Shown: piece after piece, positions 17,074 to 29,162 of the stretch | Numbering within the stretch: position 1 is the stretch's first letter | Layout: every line of letters begins with the position of its first letter | Source: Chitinivorax tropicus | Lineage (GTDB): Bacteria > Pseudomonadota > Gammaproteobacteria > Burkholderiales > SCOH01 | NCBI RefSeq assembly: GCF_014202905.1 | Contig: NZ_JACHHY010000009.1 | Coordinates: forward strand, 62,001 to 126,000 | DNA length: 64,000 bases | Reading direction: 5' to 3' | Made by a program: the position numbers and the translations under genes | Notes under the pieces: model-generated | Database searches by the model: none | The model's input: only the letters and a program-made list of their open reading frames with translations | What the model was told of the DNA's origin: nothing

Positions 17074-17655
17074 TCAACAAGTGACCGGCTTATCCCATTT
17101 AGGGCCCAGCACAACCGGCGTGGTCTTGAGCGCATCCAGCAAGGTCTCCACCTCATCACGCACGATCAACAGGCTGCGATTGTCCTGGCGGGCAAAGTCT
17201 TCGTCGATGGCATACTCCACCATCTTGATCAGTGGATCGAAATAATGCTCCACATCCAGCAAGCCAATTGGTTTGGCATGCACACCCACCTGGCACCAGG
17301 TCACGATCTCGAACAACTCGTCAAATGTACCAAAACCACCTGGCATGGCGATGAACGCATCTGCCAAATCTGCCATCATCGCCTTACGGGTATGCATGGA
17401 ATCAACCACATGCAGCTCCGTGCAGCCGCCATGCCCCAATTCCTTTTCCATCAGGAAATCCGGAATGACGCCGATCACCTCACCGCCTGCAGCCAAAGCC
17501 GCATCGGCAATCTCACCCATCAAACCCACATTACCGCCACCATAGACCAACGCCAACCCGCGCCTGGCCAGGGCTTCACCCAACGCACGAGCCGCTGCCT
17601 TATAAGCAGGATTTTTACCAGACCGAGAACCACAAAATACACAAACTTTTTTCAT
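17074..17655 (-). CDS. LOG family protein (nucleoside 5'-monophosphate phosphoribohydrolase)
   Basis: A Rossmann-like lysine-decarboxylase-motif protein of the LOG family. Members cleave the N-glycosidic bond of cytokinin riboside monophosphates or AMP. It has 193 residues. Motifs: VCVFCGSRSG at the N-terminus, VYGGGNVGLMG, SMHTRKAMM and the signature PGGFGTFDELFE with catalytic Arg and Glu. The ATG at 17655 shares a base with the pheA stop (TGATG), so the two are coupled. True lysine decarboxylase activity is not expected for this family. Confidence 0.88.
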   Translation of the reverse strand: MKKVCVFCGSRSGKNPAYKAAARALGEALARRGLALVYGGGNVGLMGEIADAALAAGGEVIGVIPDFLMEKELGHGGCTELHVVDSMHTRKAMMADLADAFIAMPGGFGTFDELFEIVTWCQVGVHAKPIGLLDVEHYFDPLIKMVEYAIDEDFARQDNRSLLIVRDEVETLLDALKTTPVVLGPKWDKPVTC

Positions 17656-18725
17656 CAAAGCACCGCTACAGGATAAGAACCGAGGACTCTTAGGATGACC
17701 GCACGCTCGGCAAGTTCCTTCATCGCCTTTTGCACCAAGGCATCATCCCGATGCCCCTCGACATCTACAAAGAAAACATATTCCCACAACCCATCTCTTG
17801 ATGGGCGAGACTCCAATTTGGTCATGCTGACGCCGTTTTCGGCCAATGGCGCCAACAGCTGGAAGACAGCACCGGGCTGATTCTTGGCGGACATGACCAA
17901 TGAGGTCTTGTCCTTGCCAGACCGGCTTGCATCAGCCTGCCCCAACACCAGAAAGCGCGTGGTATTGTTGGGCTCGTCTTCAATATTGCTGACCACCTTT
18001 ACCAGCTCATAGCGCTCTGCTGCGGCCTCTCCGCCGATGGCTGCGGTATTCACATCCTCCGCAGCCAACCGCGCCGCCTCGGCATTGCTGGCCACCGCAA
18101 TCCGCTCCGCATTGGGCAGATGCAGATTCAGCCACTCATGGCACTGCGCCAAAGACTGCGAATGCGAGTAGATACGGGTGATACCCACCAGATCAGGCCG
18201 CTTTCGCATCAGATGCTGATGGATACGCAACACCACCTCGCCACACACTTTGAGCGGCGTCTGCGTCATCAGATCCAGCGAGCGCCCAACGGCACCCTCT
18301 GTCGAATTCTCCACCGGCACCACCGCGTAGTCAGCCATACCAGCCTCGGTCTGCCGGAATACCTCATCGATCGAGACGCTAGGCTGCAACTGCGCCGCAT
18401 GGCCAAAATGCTTGACCACAGCCGACTCACTGAATGTCCCTAATGGCCCCAGAAAAGCAATCGTCAACGGCTTTTCCAGGCTCAGGCAGGCCGACATGAT
18501 TTCACGGAACAGGCGTGCCACCGACTCAGAAGGCAACGGTCCCTGATTCAGATCTTTCACCCGTCGCAATACCTGCGCTTCACGTTCAGGCCGATAGACC
18601 AGGCCCCCGCCCTTCAACACACCGATTTCATGGGCATGGTGGGCACGCTGATTAATCAATTTGAGAATCTGCACATCGATATCATCGATGGCATCACGAT
18701 GCTGGCGGATCTGGTCGTCGGACAT
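17655..18725 (-). CDS. pheA: Chorismate mutase / prephenate dehydratase (P-protein)
   Basis: Bifunctional enzyme of phenylalanine synthesis. It has 356 residues from ATG 18725. The AroQ chorismate mutase domain is at residues 1-90 (DQIRQHRDAIDDIDVQIL, QRAHHAHEIG). The dehydratase domain follows (FLGPLGTFSESA, VPVENSTEGAVGRSLD). A C-terminal ACT domain has NQPGAVFQLLAPLAENGVSM and the ESRPSRDGLWEYVFFVD motif for Phe binding. The longer reading upstream to 18833 is unlike the family and was not used. It is the first gene before the LOG gene and is divergent from guaB. Confidence 0.94.
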   Translation of the reverse strand: MSDDQIRQHRDAIDDIDVQILKLINQRAHHAHEIGVLKGGGLVYRPEREAQVLRRVKDLNQGPLPSESVARLFREIMSACLSLEKPLTIAFLGPLGTFSESAVVKHFGHAAQLQPSVSIDEVFRQTEAGMADYAVVPVENSTEGAVGRSLDLMTQTPLKVCGEVVLRIHQHLMRKRPDLVGITRIYSHSQSLAQCHEWLNLHLPNAERIAVASNAEAARLAAEDVNTAAIGGEAAAERYELVKVVSNIEDEPNNTTRFLVLGQADASRSGKDKTSLVMSAKNQPGAVFQLLAPLAENGVSMTKLESRPSRDGLWEYVFFVDVEGHRDDALVQKAMKELAERAVILRVLGSYPVAVL

Positions 18726-18845
18726 GGTCGCACTGCTGATAACAGGGAAAGGTACAACCAGCATAACATAGCGAACTGCCCGACCAAAGCCCTGAAAGGC
18801 CGCGGGTTTGCACCAGTGATGACGGTTTCTCACTGATTTGCATGA

Positions 18846-20366
<1,521 letters not shown>

Positions 20367-20387
20367 TCGACGCTTGGTTCTTCGCTC

Positions 20388-20413
20388 AAAGCCCGCTGTA
20401 ATGCGGGCTTTTT
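20388..20413 (+). terminator. guaB terminator
   Basis: AAAGCCCGC (20388-20396) pairs with GCGGGCTTT (from 20403) and is followed by T residues. A standard Rho-independent terminator 22 nt after the stop. Confidence 0.85.
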
Positions 20414-20543
20414 GTTGCAGCCAGCACCACCGCTGTCACACCACTCATGCTCCCTATTGCATTGGAGCGGTTTGCGCTGGCACTATATGAGCAGGCTGTC
20501 AGTCGCCTCCTATGATTCCCCCCCCACTTCAGGGCGTTACATT

Positions 20544-21035
20544 ATGGATATCGCCACACCACCCGCTGAGCAGGCCTTGATCAATGCGTTGGTCGGTCGC
20601 TTTTTCAGTCTATTCACCAATCGTGCAGACCGGGTGCCTGATCTATCGGAGATTCAGCATCTTTGCCTACCAGAATGCGTAATCGTGCATCACGCAGGTG
20701 ATCGGATGAATGTCATGAGTCTAGCCTCGTTCACGACGCCACGGCAGCAACTACTCACCGAAGGGCGACTGACCGGCTTCGCGGAATGGGAGGAATCGTC
20801 ACAAACGCAGATCCACGGCCATCTGGCGCAACGCCTGAGTCTGTATTGTAAAGAGGGCCTGCTGGACGGGCAGCCTTTCACCGCTCGCGGGCTCAAACAG
20901 ATGCAGTTTGTACGAACCCCGCAAGGCTGGCGCATCTCTGCAATGAGCTGGCAGGATGCACAGCCAGATTGGACGCCCCCCGAGCAATTACCACTGCCGA
21001 TTCAGGCCATGTCGAATTGTGTGGGAGGGGATTGA
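20544..21035 (+). CDS. NTF2-like (SnoaL/DUF4440-type) protein
   Basis: A 163-residue soluble protein with no signal peptide. The pattern of an N-terminal helix (QALINALVGRFFSLFTN), a central strand with HHAGDRMNVMS and a C-terminal WRISAMSWQD is typical of cone-shaped NTF2-like domains, several of which are enzymes or ligand binders. The substrate cannot be read from sequence. The start at ATG 20544 is chosen because everything upstream lies in the guaB terminator and lacks the fold. No operon partner. Confidence 0.65.
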   Translation: MDIATPPAEQALINALVGRFFSLFTNRADRVPDLSEIQHLCLPECVIVHHAGDRMNVMSLASFTTPRQQLLTEGRLTGFAEWEESSQTQIHGHLAQRLSLYCKEGLLDGQPFTARGLKQMQFVRTPQGWRISAMSWQDAQPDWTPPEQLPLPIQAMSNCVGGD

Positions 21036-21152
21036 TCCCGCACCATTAAACGGCCATCTGCACCGGCATGCTCTGTAGCAGCCCGGAAAAACAACGGTGG
21101 CAACCCAATCGAGTGCCACCGTTCAGATTCAACAGACAGATTTACCAATATT

Positions 21153-22916
21153 TCAATACACGCCCAGGCCGGGCCAGGTATGATTGTCCACCTGTTTAGG
21201 GTAGCCCTGCTCAGCTCGGTCGGCGCTGATGTTATAGCGAATGAAACGACGCCCGGTCAGGAAGATATACCCACGCGAGTCATCCCACTTCATAGCGGCG
21301 ATGATATCGCGTGAATAGCGGGCCAACCCTGGCCAATTCGATTCCGTGACCGCCAGTGGATAGCCTGCATCGGCAGCATCTTTTGCCAGATCATACCGAA
21401 TGTAGCGACCATCATTCAGGAAGAAAAAGACCTTGTTGCCTGGCCAGCGAAAGGTTGCGCGGATCTGCTTGCCATAAGGGCCGACGCCCGGCCAGGACAG
21501 GTTATCGATATTCTTTGGGTAACCTGCATCTACCTTATCGGCAGCCTTGTTATAACGGATGTAACGACCGTCTTTCAGAAAAACATAAGCGATTGTGTTG
21601 TCACGGCTGAAAGCCGCCACGATCTGATCTTTATACGCAGCCAAACCGGGCCAAGTCGAATCATCCACAGGTTTGGGGTAGCCCGCATCAGCACGATCCA
21701 GACTCTGGTTATACCGCACATAGCTGCCGCCATTCAGGAAGAAGAATGACCGGGTGTTGTCCCAATCCAATGTAGCCTGGATTTCACGGCTATTGATACG
21801 CAGGGCTACAGCAGTATCATTCAGCACCAGATTGTAATCAACCTGGCCAGCTTGAGGGCTGGGATCTTTCCAGGCATTTTGCGAAGCGGGAACTGTTGCA
21901 ACATGCAGGCCATTTCGATAGATCTGCACCGGGGATGCGTCGTCATTCGACCAACGGAAATCCGCATCCGCGCTACGCGAGGCGATCAGCTTACGCACCC
22001 CGGCATTGCCGATCAGCGGCGAACCATCCAACAGCCAATTGCTCTGCAATGGAATACCGAGGTGGCGCAATACAGTGGGCGCGATCGAGGTTTGCGCTGG
22101 GCGGCCATAGATGCCACCAAAGTCACTGTTCTCCAGCCCCTGCACCACATCTGTGAACTCTCGATTCAATGGCTTATTGCTGGCAATGAAGGTCGTTTTC
22201 TCGGTGACAGTTTGCTGTCCGTGATTGCAGCCCGCGCTGTCGCGACCATGATCAGTGGTCACCAGCACCAGCCAGTCTTCCCCCTTGGCTTGTCTGGCGG
22301 CCACAGCATCCAGCATCTGCCCCAGCCGACGGTCACTGTCACGCAATGATTGATCGTATGCGGCACCAAAGCAGCTGGTATGCCCGGCATGATCCGGGTC
22401 GTCCAGATGGACAAAAGTGAAATCTGCAGCGGTGTTTTTCAACGTATCAACCGCACGATCTGTCACTGCCTGATCATCAATACCCGACACGGTCAGATTA
22501 TTGGTGGCTACATCATTTTTGTAGAAGTTCTCATTGATGCTCGCCCAGTTATTGATGCTGGCGATATAGGCATTGGGTCGGGCGTCGCGGATGCGCTTGA
22601 ACAAGCTTGGGAAAGCCGGATTAGCCGGCACTTTATCGTTGCTGTATACACCGTGCTTACCTGCCCACACCCCTGTCAGGATGGTTGACCAACCGGGCCC
22701 ACTGACCGTGGATTGCTCAACTGCCGCTCCCGCCACACCGCCGGTGTAGCTTTGCGCACTGTAAAGGCGGGAAAAATTGACAGGGTTGACAGCCTGCAAC
22801 TTTTGATACTGCACCCCATCGATACCAACCAGCAACACCTTGGGGTCTGCAGCATGCGCCGTACCCAGCATGACAGCCAACAGACAGCTTGCAGACAGAA
22901 CTCGTTGACGAAACAT
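21153..22916 (-). CDS. Secreted type I phosphodiesterase-like protein with hemopexin propeller
   Basis: A 587-residue exported protein. The signal peptide is MFRQRVLSASCLLAVMLGTAHA. The first about 340 residues are an alkaline-phosphatase-superfamily (NPP type) domain: metal site VLLVGIDG, nucleophile loop VSGPGWSTILTG, then HLDDPDHAGHTS and VTTDHGRDSAGCNHG. After a short beta linker, residues about 390-587 are four tandem hemopexin repeats, each with a W/F strand, F-L-G-x-x-[YF]-[IV]-R-Y, D-x-x-x-x-GYP and WPG[LV]. These make a four-bladed propeller. GGAG lies 8 nt before the ATG. It probably cleaves phosphodiester or pyrophosphate bonds outside the cell while the propeller binds a ligand or surface (inference). 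Confidence 0.85.
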   Translation of the reverse strand: MFRQRVLSASCLLAVMLGTAHAADPKVLLVGIDGVQYQKLQAVNPVNFSRLYSAQSYTGGVAGAAVEQSTVSGPGWSTILTGVWAGKHGVYSNDKVPANPAFPSLFKRIRDARPNAYIASINNWASINENFYKNDVATNNLTVSGIDDQAVTDRAVDTLKNTAADFTFVHLDDPDHAGHTSCFGAAYDQSLRDSDRRLGQMLDAVAARQAKGEDWLVLVTTDHGRDSAGCNHGQQTVTEKTTFIASNKPLNREFTDVVQGLENSDFGGIYGRPAQTSIAPTVLRHLGIPLQSNWLLDGSPLIGNAGVRKLIASRSADADFRWSNDDASPVQIYRNGLHVATVPASQNAWKDPSPQAGQVDYNLVLNDTAVALRINSREIQATLDWDNTRSFFFLNGGSYVRYNQSLDRADAGYPKPVDDSTWPGLAAYKDQIVAAFSRDNTIAYVFLKDGRYIRYNKAADKVDAGYPKNIDNLSWPGVGPYGKQIRATFRWPGNKVFFFLNDGRYIRYDLAKDAADAGYPLAVTESNWPGLARYSRDIIAAMKWDDSRGYIFLTGRRFIRYNISADRAEQGYPKQVDNHTWPGLGVY

Positions 22917-23107
22917 CGTGCCTCTCCGTAATGGCATTGATCGAGTCAACAAGCATGCTGTGGCGACGTGAAAAAGGCGTGACGCACACAAGACATCTAG
23001 ATGAAATTTTGACCACAGCTCTCATACGGCGCACTTGCCGATCAGCCAGAGGCATCCAGCCCCCTGGATATCAGCGATGATGAAGGCGAATGCTCACTCA
23101 GGATGCA

Positions 23108-24787
23108 TCAGGCAACACCAGGCACTGCTACCACACGATTACGGCCTAGATGCTTGGCGCGATACAACAACTGATCCGCCTCAGCCATGGCCAGCGGAAA
23201 GGCCCATCCAGTGGGCCACGTCGCCAGCCCCATACTCAACGTGACCCGCAGATCCGGGTGGGAGAGGTGCCAGGCAAAGCCCTCGACGGCGCTACGCACT
23301 TGTTCGCACAGTGCGATGCCCTCTGCGATCGGGACATCAAACAGCAGGATGGCGAACTCTTCTCCTCCAAAGCGCACCGCGATGTGCTCATTGCCCACAC
23401 ACCGGCGCAACACCAAGGCAATCCGCTTCAGGACTTCGTCACCCATGGCATGTCCAAAACAGTCATTGATCTGCTTGAAATGATCCACATCCGCCACGGC
23501 GATCAGCACCGCTGTATCACCACGCCGCGCCATCGTGCTCTCATCGGCCACACGCAGCTCCAGATAACGACGATTGTGCAACCCGGTCAGCGGGTCGGTA
23601 AGGGCCAATTGCCTGAATTCCGTCACCAGCCGGGATTTTTCCCGATCCGCCTCGATCAGCTCTCGGCTGACACGTTGCAGCTCTTCATTCGCTGCAGCCA
23701 GATCCGCATGGGAACGAGCCAGGGCTTCATTCTGCGAGCGCAGCAATTGGGTCTCCTGCCGGGCGATATCCAGCTCAAAGCCGATTCGCAATACCGACAG
23801 GCGGCTGTCGAATGACTCGCGCTCCAGCTCGCGATACAGATTGTGATAACGCTCAAACCATGTCAGCGCCGAGACAAAATCGCCTGCGGTGCGGCAGAGC
23901 GTAGTGTAGTGCTGGTATAACGCCAGCTCCTGTCGGCGGGAGTGGGTTTCGACAGCCACCTCCAGCGCCCACCCCAATTCGACTTCGGCCTCTTTGAACA
24001 AGCCGCAGTCGATCAGGGCCTCAACCAATGAGACACGCCCAGCCAATGCGCCCGCCAGATCGCCGCTTTCCTGCAACGAAATGACCGCCTCTCTCAACAA
24101 TTTCAGACCAGAATCTCTCATACCACGGTATTTGATGCGAAAGCAGGCGAGATGGAGTTTGGCAATTGCACTACGCGGCAGATGATGCTGGGCTGCAATG
24201 TCGCACGAACGCTCAAAGGCGGCCTCTGCACCATCGTAATCGCCCAGTTGATCCAAGCAGATGCCCAATGAAGACAAGGTAATCGACAGGTGTCGCCACC
24301 AGCTTCGCGCCTCACATTCAGCTATCAATTCAAGATAATGTTTATGTGCCTCGGCTGCCCGGCCTATGGCAAGATAGGTAGAGGCCACCCCATGCAGGGC
24401 TGACAGCTTTTCCTCGACCCAGTCAGGTGAGGCAGACAGGCACTGATACGCTCTGATCAGATAATCAATTGCCGTTTCGTAATCGCCGCTCTGCTCATAG
24501 GCCAAGCCCAAGCCTCGCAATGCCAGGCCCTGCTCCCGCTGGGCATCGACCTGTCGAGACAAGGCAAGTGACTGGTCGAAATCCATCAATGCCGAACGTA
24601 ACGAGCACATCGCCAGTTGCGCCATGCCGCGCCAGTAAAACGCCTCGGCGCGGGCCTGCCGATCACCCACCTGCTCCGCCTCCGCCATCACCGTGCCGGC
24701 CAGCTCACACGCCACCACTGGTGATTCATTGTGCAGAAATTTCAATCGCTCGAAATGTGCTTGATAGCTGGCTGATGAATCCGACAT
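23108..24787 (-). CDS. TPR-containing diguanylate cyclase
   Basis: 559 residues, cytoplasmic. Residues about 1-320 are a tetratricopeptide-repeat array (ALRGLGLAYEQSGDYETAIDYL, LGICLDQLGDYDGAEAAF). A coiled coil follows at about 330-390 (ETQLLRSQNEALARSHADLA). The GGDEF domain at about 400-559 has DPLTGLHNRRYLE and an intact GGEEF active site, so it should make c-di-GMP from two GTP. The RxxD inhibitory site is not recognisable, which suggests no product inhibition at that site. The start is ATG 24787 with GGGA upstream. The signal sensed by the TPRs is unknown. Confidence 0.88.
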   Translation of the reverse strand: MSDSSASYQAHFERLKFLHNESPVVACELAGTVMAEAEQVGDRQARAEAFYWRGMAQLAMCSLRSALMDFDQSLALSRQVDAQREQGLALRGLGLAYEQSGDYETAIDYLIRAYQCLSASPDWVEEKLSALHGVASTYLAIGRAAEAHKHYLELIAECEARSWWRHLSITLSSLGICLDQLGDYDGAEAAFERSCDIAAQHHLPRSAIAKLHLACFRIKYRGMRDSGLKLLREAVISLQESGDLAGALAGRVSLVEALIDCGLFKEAEVELGWALEVAVETHSRRQELALYQHYTTLCRTAGDFVSALTWFERYHNLYRELERESFDSRLSVLRIGFELDIARQETQLLRSQNEALARSHADLAAANEELQRVSRELIEADREKSRLVTEFRQLALTDPLTGLHNRRYLELRVADESTMARRGDTAVLIAVADVDHFKQINDCFGHAMGDEVLKRIALVLRRCVGNEHIAVRFGGEEFAILLFDVPIAEGIALCEQVRSAVEGFAWHLSHPDLRVTLSMGLATWPTGWAFPLAMAEADQLLYRAKHLGRNRVVAVPGVA

Positions 24788-24853
24788 ATCACATCCCATT
24801 CCATATTGCCCCAACTGCTGCAGGTGAGACACCCCACCCTAGGGCCTCTCAGA

Positions 24854-27676
24854 TCAGTTCTGCAACAAACGTTGCAGATAATGGCCGGTGTGGCTGATTT
24901 GACTGGCTGCAACCACTTCCGGCGCACCGGTGGCAATGATCTGACCGCCACCATCACCCCCTTCCGGCCCCAGATCGACCAGCCAGTCCGCTGCCTTGAT
25001 CACGTCCAGGTTATGTTCGATCACCACCACGGTATTGCCGTGGCTTGCCAGCCGTTGCAATACTGTCAACAACAGATCGATATCATGGAAATGCAAACCC
25101 GTGGTGGGCTCATCCAGAATATACAGAGTGCGGCCCGTATCACGTTTTGACAGCTCCAGGGCCAACTTGACCCGCTGCGCCTCACCACCTGACAAGGTAG
25201 TGGCCGACTGCCCCAGGCGGATATAGCCCAACCCTACATCCAGCAAGGTCTGTAGCTTACGCGCCACCACAGGCACCGCCGAGAAGAATTCATGCGCCTG
25301 CTCGACTGTCATTTCCAGCACCTCGTGGATACTCTTGCCTTTATAGTGCACTTCCAAGGTTTCACGGTTATAGCGCTTGCCATGACAGACATCACATTGC
25401 ACATAGATATCAGGCAGGAAGTGCATCTCCACCTTGATCACCCCATCGCCCTGACACGCCTCGCAACGCCCCCCTTTGACATTGAAGCTGAAGCGGCCAG
25501 GCCCATAGCCCCGCTCACGTGCAGCGGGCACGCCGGCGAACAACTCACGGATCGGCGTGAACAGCCCGGTATAGGTGGCCGGATTGGAGCGCGGCGTGCG
25601 CCCGATCGGGCTTTGATCGACATTGATCACCTTGTCGAACAGCTCCAGCCCTTCGATCGCATCATGTGGTGCGGGCTCCAGCGACGAGCCATACAGGTGG
25701 CGCGCGACCGATGCATACAAAGTGTCATTGATCAAAGTGGATTTACCCGAGCCGGACACGCCGGTGATGCAGGTGAACAAACCCGCTGGAATCTCAAGAT
25801 TGACGCCCTTCAGGTTGTTGCCGGTCGCATTCAGCACCCGCAGATAGCGCTCAGGGTTTGGCTCTCGGCGCTGCGCCGGCACCTGGATCTTGCGCCGGCC
25901 TGACAGGAACTGGCCCGTGCTGGATGCCTCGTTGGCCATGATCTCTTCCGGCGTACCGATGGCCACCACCGTACCACCATGCTCCCCTGCGCCTGGCCCC
26001 ATATCCACCACGAAATCCGCCGCCCGGATCGCATCTTCATCATGCTCGACGACAATGACCGTATTGCTGAGATTCTTCAGATGCTGCAAGGTCGCCAACA
26101 ACCGGTCGTTGTCGCGCTGGTGCAAACCGATCGAGGGCTCATCCAACACGTACATCACCCCGGTCAGGCCCGAGCCGATCTGACTGGCAAGCCGGATGCG
26201 CTGGGCCTCTCCACCGGACAAAGTATCCGCAGAGCGGTCCAGTGACAGGTAGTCCAAGCCCACATTGACCAGAAACTGCAGACGATCCGCGATTTCCTTG
26301 ACGATCTTTTCTGCGACCGATGCTTTCGCCCCCTCGAATTGCGTATCCTCGAAGAACTTGCGCGAAGTACGCAGCGCCATCTGGTTGACCTCGTGCAAGC
26401 TCTTGCCACCAACCCGCACATAACGCGCCTCTTTACGCAACCGCGAGCCCGCACATGACGGACAAGGCTGGCTGTTCTGGTATTTGGCCAGCTCTTCCCG
26501 CACCGTGACGGAATCCGTCTCACGGTAGCGCCGCTCCAGATTGTTGATGATGCCCTCGAAGCCATGCACCCGCTCGAATTTGGAGCCCTTCTCGTTCATA
26601 TAAGTGAAGGCAATCTCTTCCTTGCCCGAGCCATACAACACCACCTTCTGGATCTTGTCCGGCAACTCCTCAAAAGGCGTATCGGTATCAAAGGCATAGT
26701 GCCGCGCCAAGCTCTCCAACATCTGGAAATAGAACTGATTGCGTCGATCCCAACCTTTCACCGCCCCTGCTGCCAGACTCAGGTGCGGGAACTCGACAAC
26801 CCGTTTAGGGTCGAAAAAGCTGATGTTGCCCAAACCATCACATTTCGGGCACGCCCCCATCGGGTTGTTGAATGAAAACAGACGTGGCTCCAGCTCTGGC
26901 AGGCTATAACTGCACACCGGACAGGCAAATTTGGCCGAGAACCAGTGCTCCTGGTTCGTTTCCATCTCGACTGCAATTGCACGACCATCAGCATGGCGTA
27001 GCGCGGTTTCAAATGATTCGGCCAACCGTTGCTTCATGTCGGCCCGCACTTTCAGCCGATCCACCACCGCCTCGATGGTGTGCTTTTTGTTCTTGTCGAG
27101 CTTGGGCACGCTGTCGATATCATAAACCTCGCCATCCACCCGCAACCGGACAAAACCTTGAGCCCGCAATTCATCGAACAGATCCAGGTTTTCGCCTTTG
27201 CGCCCGATCACCAGGGGGGACAGGATCATCAGCTTGGTATCCTCTGGCAGCGCCAGCACATGGTCCACCATCTGGCTGACCGTCTGTGACTCCAGGGGCT
27301 TTTCGTGATCAGGGCAATATGGCGTCCCCACCCGTGCGAACAGCAACCGCAGGTAATCATGGATTTCCGTGACCGTCCCAACCGTGGAGCGCGGGTTATG
27401 GCTGGTTGCTTTCTGCTCGATCGAGATCGCTGGCGACAGGCCCTCGATCAGATCAACATCAGGCTTTTCCATCAGTTGCAGGAACTGCCGGGCATAAGCC
27501 GACAGCGACTCGACATAGCGACGCTGGCCTTCCGCGTATAAGGTATCGAAAGCCAGTGAGGATTTGCCAGACCCAGACAAGCCCGTGACGACGATCAGTT
27601 TCAATCGCGGCAAGTCCAGATTGATATTCTTCAGATTGTGGGTGCGAGCACCCCGGATACGGATGAGATCGTTCAT
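24854..27676 (-). CDS. uvrA: Excinuclease ABC subunit A
   Basis: The damage-recognition ATPase of nucleotide excision repair. From ATG 27676 it has 940 residues, equal to E. coli UvrA. Two ABC modules are present: Walker [10 protein letters not shown] and GVSGSGKST, with signature [12 protein letters not shown] and [13 protein letters not shown]. Zinc fingers are CPVC...CPKC in the first half and CEACQGDG...[10 protein letters not shown] in the second. It is divergent from yajR. A canonical LexA box was not evident. Confidence 0.97.
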   Translation of the reverse strand: MNDLIRIRGARTHNLKNINLDLPRLKLIVVTGLSGSGKSSLAFDTLYAEGQRRYVESLSAYARQFLQLMEKPDVDLIEGLSPAISIEQKATSHNPRSTVGTVTEIHDYLRLLFARVGTPYCPDHEKPLESQTVSQMVDHVLALPEDTKLMILSPLVIGRKGENLDLFDELRAQGFVRLRVDGEVYDIDSVPKLDKNKKHTIEAVVDRLKVRADMKQRLAESFETALRHADGRAIAVEMETNQEHWFSAKFACPVCSYSLPELEPRLFSFNNPMGACPKCDGLGNISFFDPKRVVEFPHLSLAAGAVKGWDRRNQFYFQMLESLARHYAFDTDTPFEELPDKIQKVVLYGSGKEEIAFTYMNEKGSKFERVHGFEGIINNLERRYRETDSVTVREELAKYQNSQPCPSCAGSRLRKEARYVRVGGKSLHEVNQMALRTSRKFFEDTQFEGAKASVAEKIVKEIADRLQFLVNVGLDYLSLDRSADTLSGGEAQRIRLASQIGSGLTGVMYVLDEPSIGLHQRDNDRLLATLQHLKNLSNTVIVVEHDEDAIRAADFVVDMGPGAGEHGGTVVAIGTPEEIMANEASSTGQFLSGRRKIQVPAQRREPNPERYLRVLNATGNNLKGVNLEIPAGLFTCITGVSGSGKSTLINDTLYASVARHLYGSSLEPAPHDAIEGLELFDKVINVDQSPIGRTPRSNPATYTGLFTPIRELFAGVPAARERGYGPGRFSFNVKGGRCEACQGDGVIKVEMHFLPDIYVQCDVCHGKRYNRETLEVHYKGKSIHEVLEMTVEQAHEFFSAVPVVARKLQTLLDVGLGYIRLGQSATTLSGGEAQRVKLALELSKRDTGRTLYILDEPTTGLHFHDIDLLLTVLQRLASHGNTVVVIEHNLDVIKAADWLVDLGPEGGDGGGQIIATGAPEVVAASQISHTGHYLQRLLQN

Positions 27677-27785
27677 AGAAGGCAGGGTCAACGGTTGTGC
27701 GGCGCCCGCGTTAGGATTGAGCAGGCCAATCTGCTAATATACCGGACTTCTTTTTCCCATTCCATTCAGTACTTTTTCGTTCTTG

Positions 27786-29162
27786 ATGAAATCCTCCCCT
27801 CTATCCGCATTCGAATTACGTGCCAGCTTGAGCCTTGCCGGAATCTACAGCTTGCGGATGTTCGGCATGTTTTTGATTCTGCCGATCTTCGCACTGTACG
27901 CGCCGCAACTGCAGGGTGGTGACAATCACACCCTGGTCGGCGTGGCCCTCGGCGCCTATGGGTTGACCCAGGCCATTCTGCAATTGCCCTTTGGCATACT
28001 GTCTGATCGCATTGGCCGCAAAAAGGTGATTTACATCGGGCTGATCCTGATGGCACTGGGTAGCTTGGTCTGCGCCTCGGCCACTGACATCTACACCATG
28101 ATCCTGGGCCGCGCCCTGCAAGGCGCTGGGGCAATCTCGGCGGCCATCATGGCGCTGCTGGCCGACCTCACCCACGAGGAGCACCGCACCCAGGCTATGG
28201 CCATGATCGGCATGAGCATCGGCCTGACTTTCGCCGCCTCGCTCGCCGCTGGCCCATCGCTCTATCACTTGCTGGGCATGCCAGGCATCTTCGTATTGAT
28301 CGGCGTCTTATCGATCGCCGCCCTGATCGGCGTCTGGCAGATCGTGCCGCAACCCACCTTGTCACGCTTCCACTCAGACGCCGAGGCCAGCCCCACCAAA
28401 TTACGCGATGTCCTGCGCGACCCGCAGCTGCTCCGGCTCAACTATGGCATCTTTGCGCTGCATGCCGCCCAAATGGCCATGTTCACGGTCATGCCACTGG
28501 TGCTGAAGAACACCGGCCATCTCAGCGCCGACCAGCATTGGCAGGTGTACCTGCCCATCATGGTCGGGGCATTCATCTTCATGGTTCCGGCCATCATCTA
28601 CGGTGAAAAAAAAGCCCGCCTGAAACAGGTATTCGTCAGTGCCATTGCGCTGATGCTGCTTGCCCAGGCAGGCATGGCATTGGCGTTGAATTCGTTTTGG
28701 GAGATCGTTGCATTGCTGGCGTTGTATTTCCTGGCCTTCAACATTCTGGAGGCCACCCTACCCTCGCTGGTCTCAAAAATCGCCCCAGCAGCCGCGAAGG
28801 GAACCGCAATCGGCGTGTATAATGCCACCCAATCCTTCGGTGCTTTTCTTGGTGGTGCATCAGGTGGTTGGTTATACAACCACTATGGCACGCCTGCCGT
28901 ATTCGGCATGTGCAGCTTGATGATGCTGGGCTGGCTATTGGTCGCCAGCTCAATGCGCCCGCCCCTTCCGGTCAAGACACAAATGTTCCATATTGGTGAT
29001 GACTGGCAAGGCGATGTACGCGAACTGTCGCGCCGCCTGGGCGGCCTGCACGGCGTCAAGGAAGCAGTTGTGATTGCCGAAGAACGCGTGGCGTACCTGA
29101 AAGTCCTGCCTCAGGACTGGGACGAAGCCGGCGTAATGAAACTGATTCAGGAGACGAATTGA
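27786..29162 (+). CDS. yajR: MFS transporter with C-terminal YAM domain (YajR-like)
   Basis: A 458-residue drug/proton-antiporter-like permease with twelve hydrophobic segments. MFS motif A reads GILSDRIGRKK between helices 2 and 3. After the last helix (MMLGWLLVASSMRPP) a soluble C-terminal domain of about 65 residues (FHIGDDWQGDVRELSRRL, VKEAVVIAEERVAYLKV) matches the ferredoxin-like YAM domain of E. coli YajR, which has 454 residues. The natural substrate is unknown. The ATG at 27786 follows a TTG in the same frame. It ends directly before ssb, so the two are co-transcribed. Confidence 0.85.
   Translation: MKSSPLSAFELRASLSLAGIYSLRMFGMFLILPIFALYAPQLQGGDNHTLVGVALGAYGLTQAILQLPFGILSDRIGRKKVIYIGLILMALGSLVCASATDIYTMILGRALQGAGAISAAIMALLADLTHEEHRTQAMAMIGMSIGLTFAASLAAGPSLYHLLGMPGIFVLIGVLSIAALIGVWQIVPQPTLSRFHSDAEASPTKLRDVLRDPQLLRLNYGIFALHAAQMAMFTVMPLVLKNTGHLSADQHWQVYLPIMVGAFIFMVPAIIYGEKKARLKQVFVSAIALMLLAQAGMALALNSFWEIVALLALYFLAFNILEATLPSLVSKIAPAAAKGTAIGVYNATQSFGAFLGGASGGWLYNHYGTPAVFGMCSLMMLGWLLVASSMRPPLPVKTQMFHIGDDWQGDVRELSRRLGGLHGVKEAVVIAEERVAYLKVLPQDWDEAGVMKLIQETN

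Noticed and set aside
17074-17655. Lysine decarboxylase function for the LOG protein
   Set aside because: The PGGxGTxxE motif family was once mislabelled; members act on nucleoside monophosphates.
27677-27785. LexA box or strong promoter in the uvrA-yajR gap
   Set aside because: TAATAT is present but no -35 at normal spacing and no CTGT-N8-ACAG element was found.
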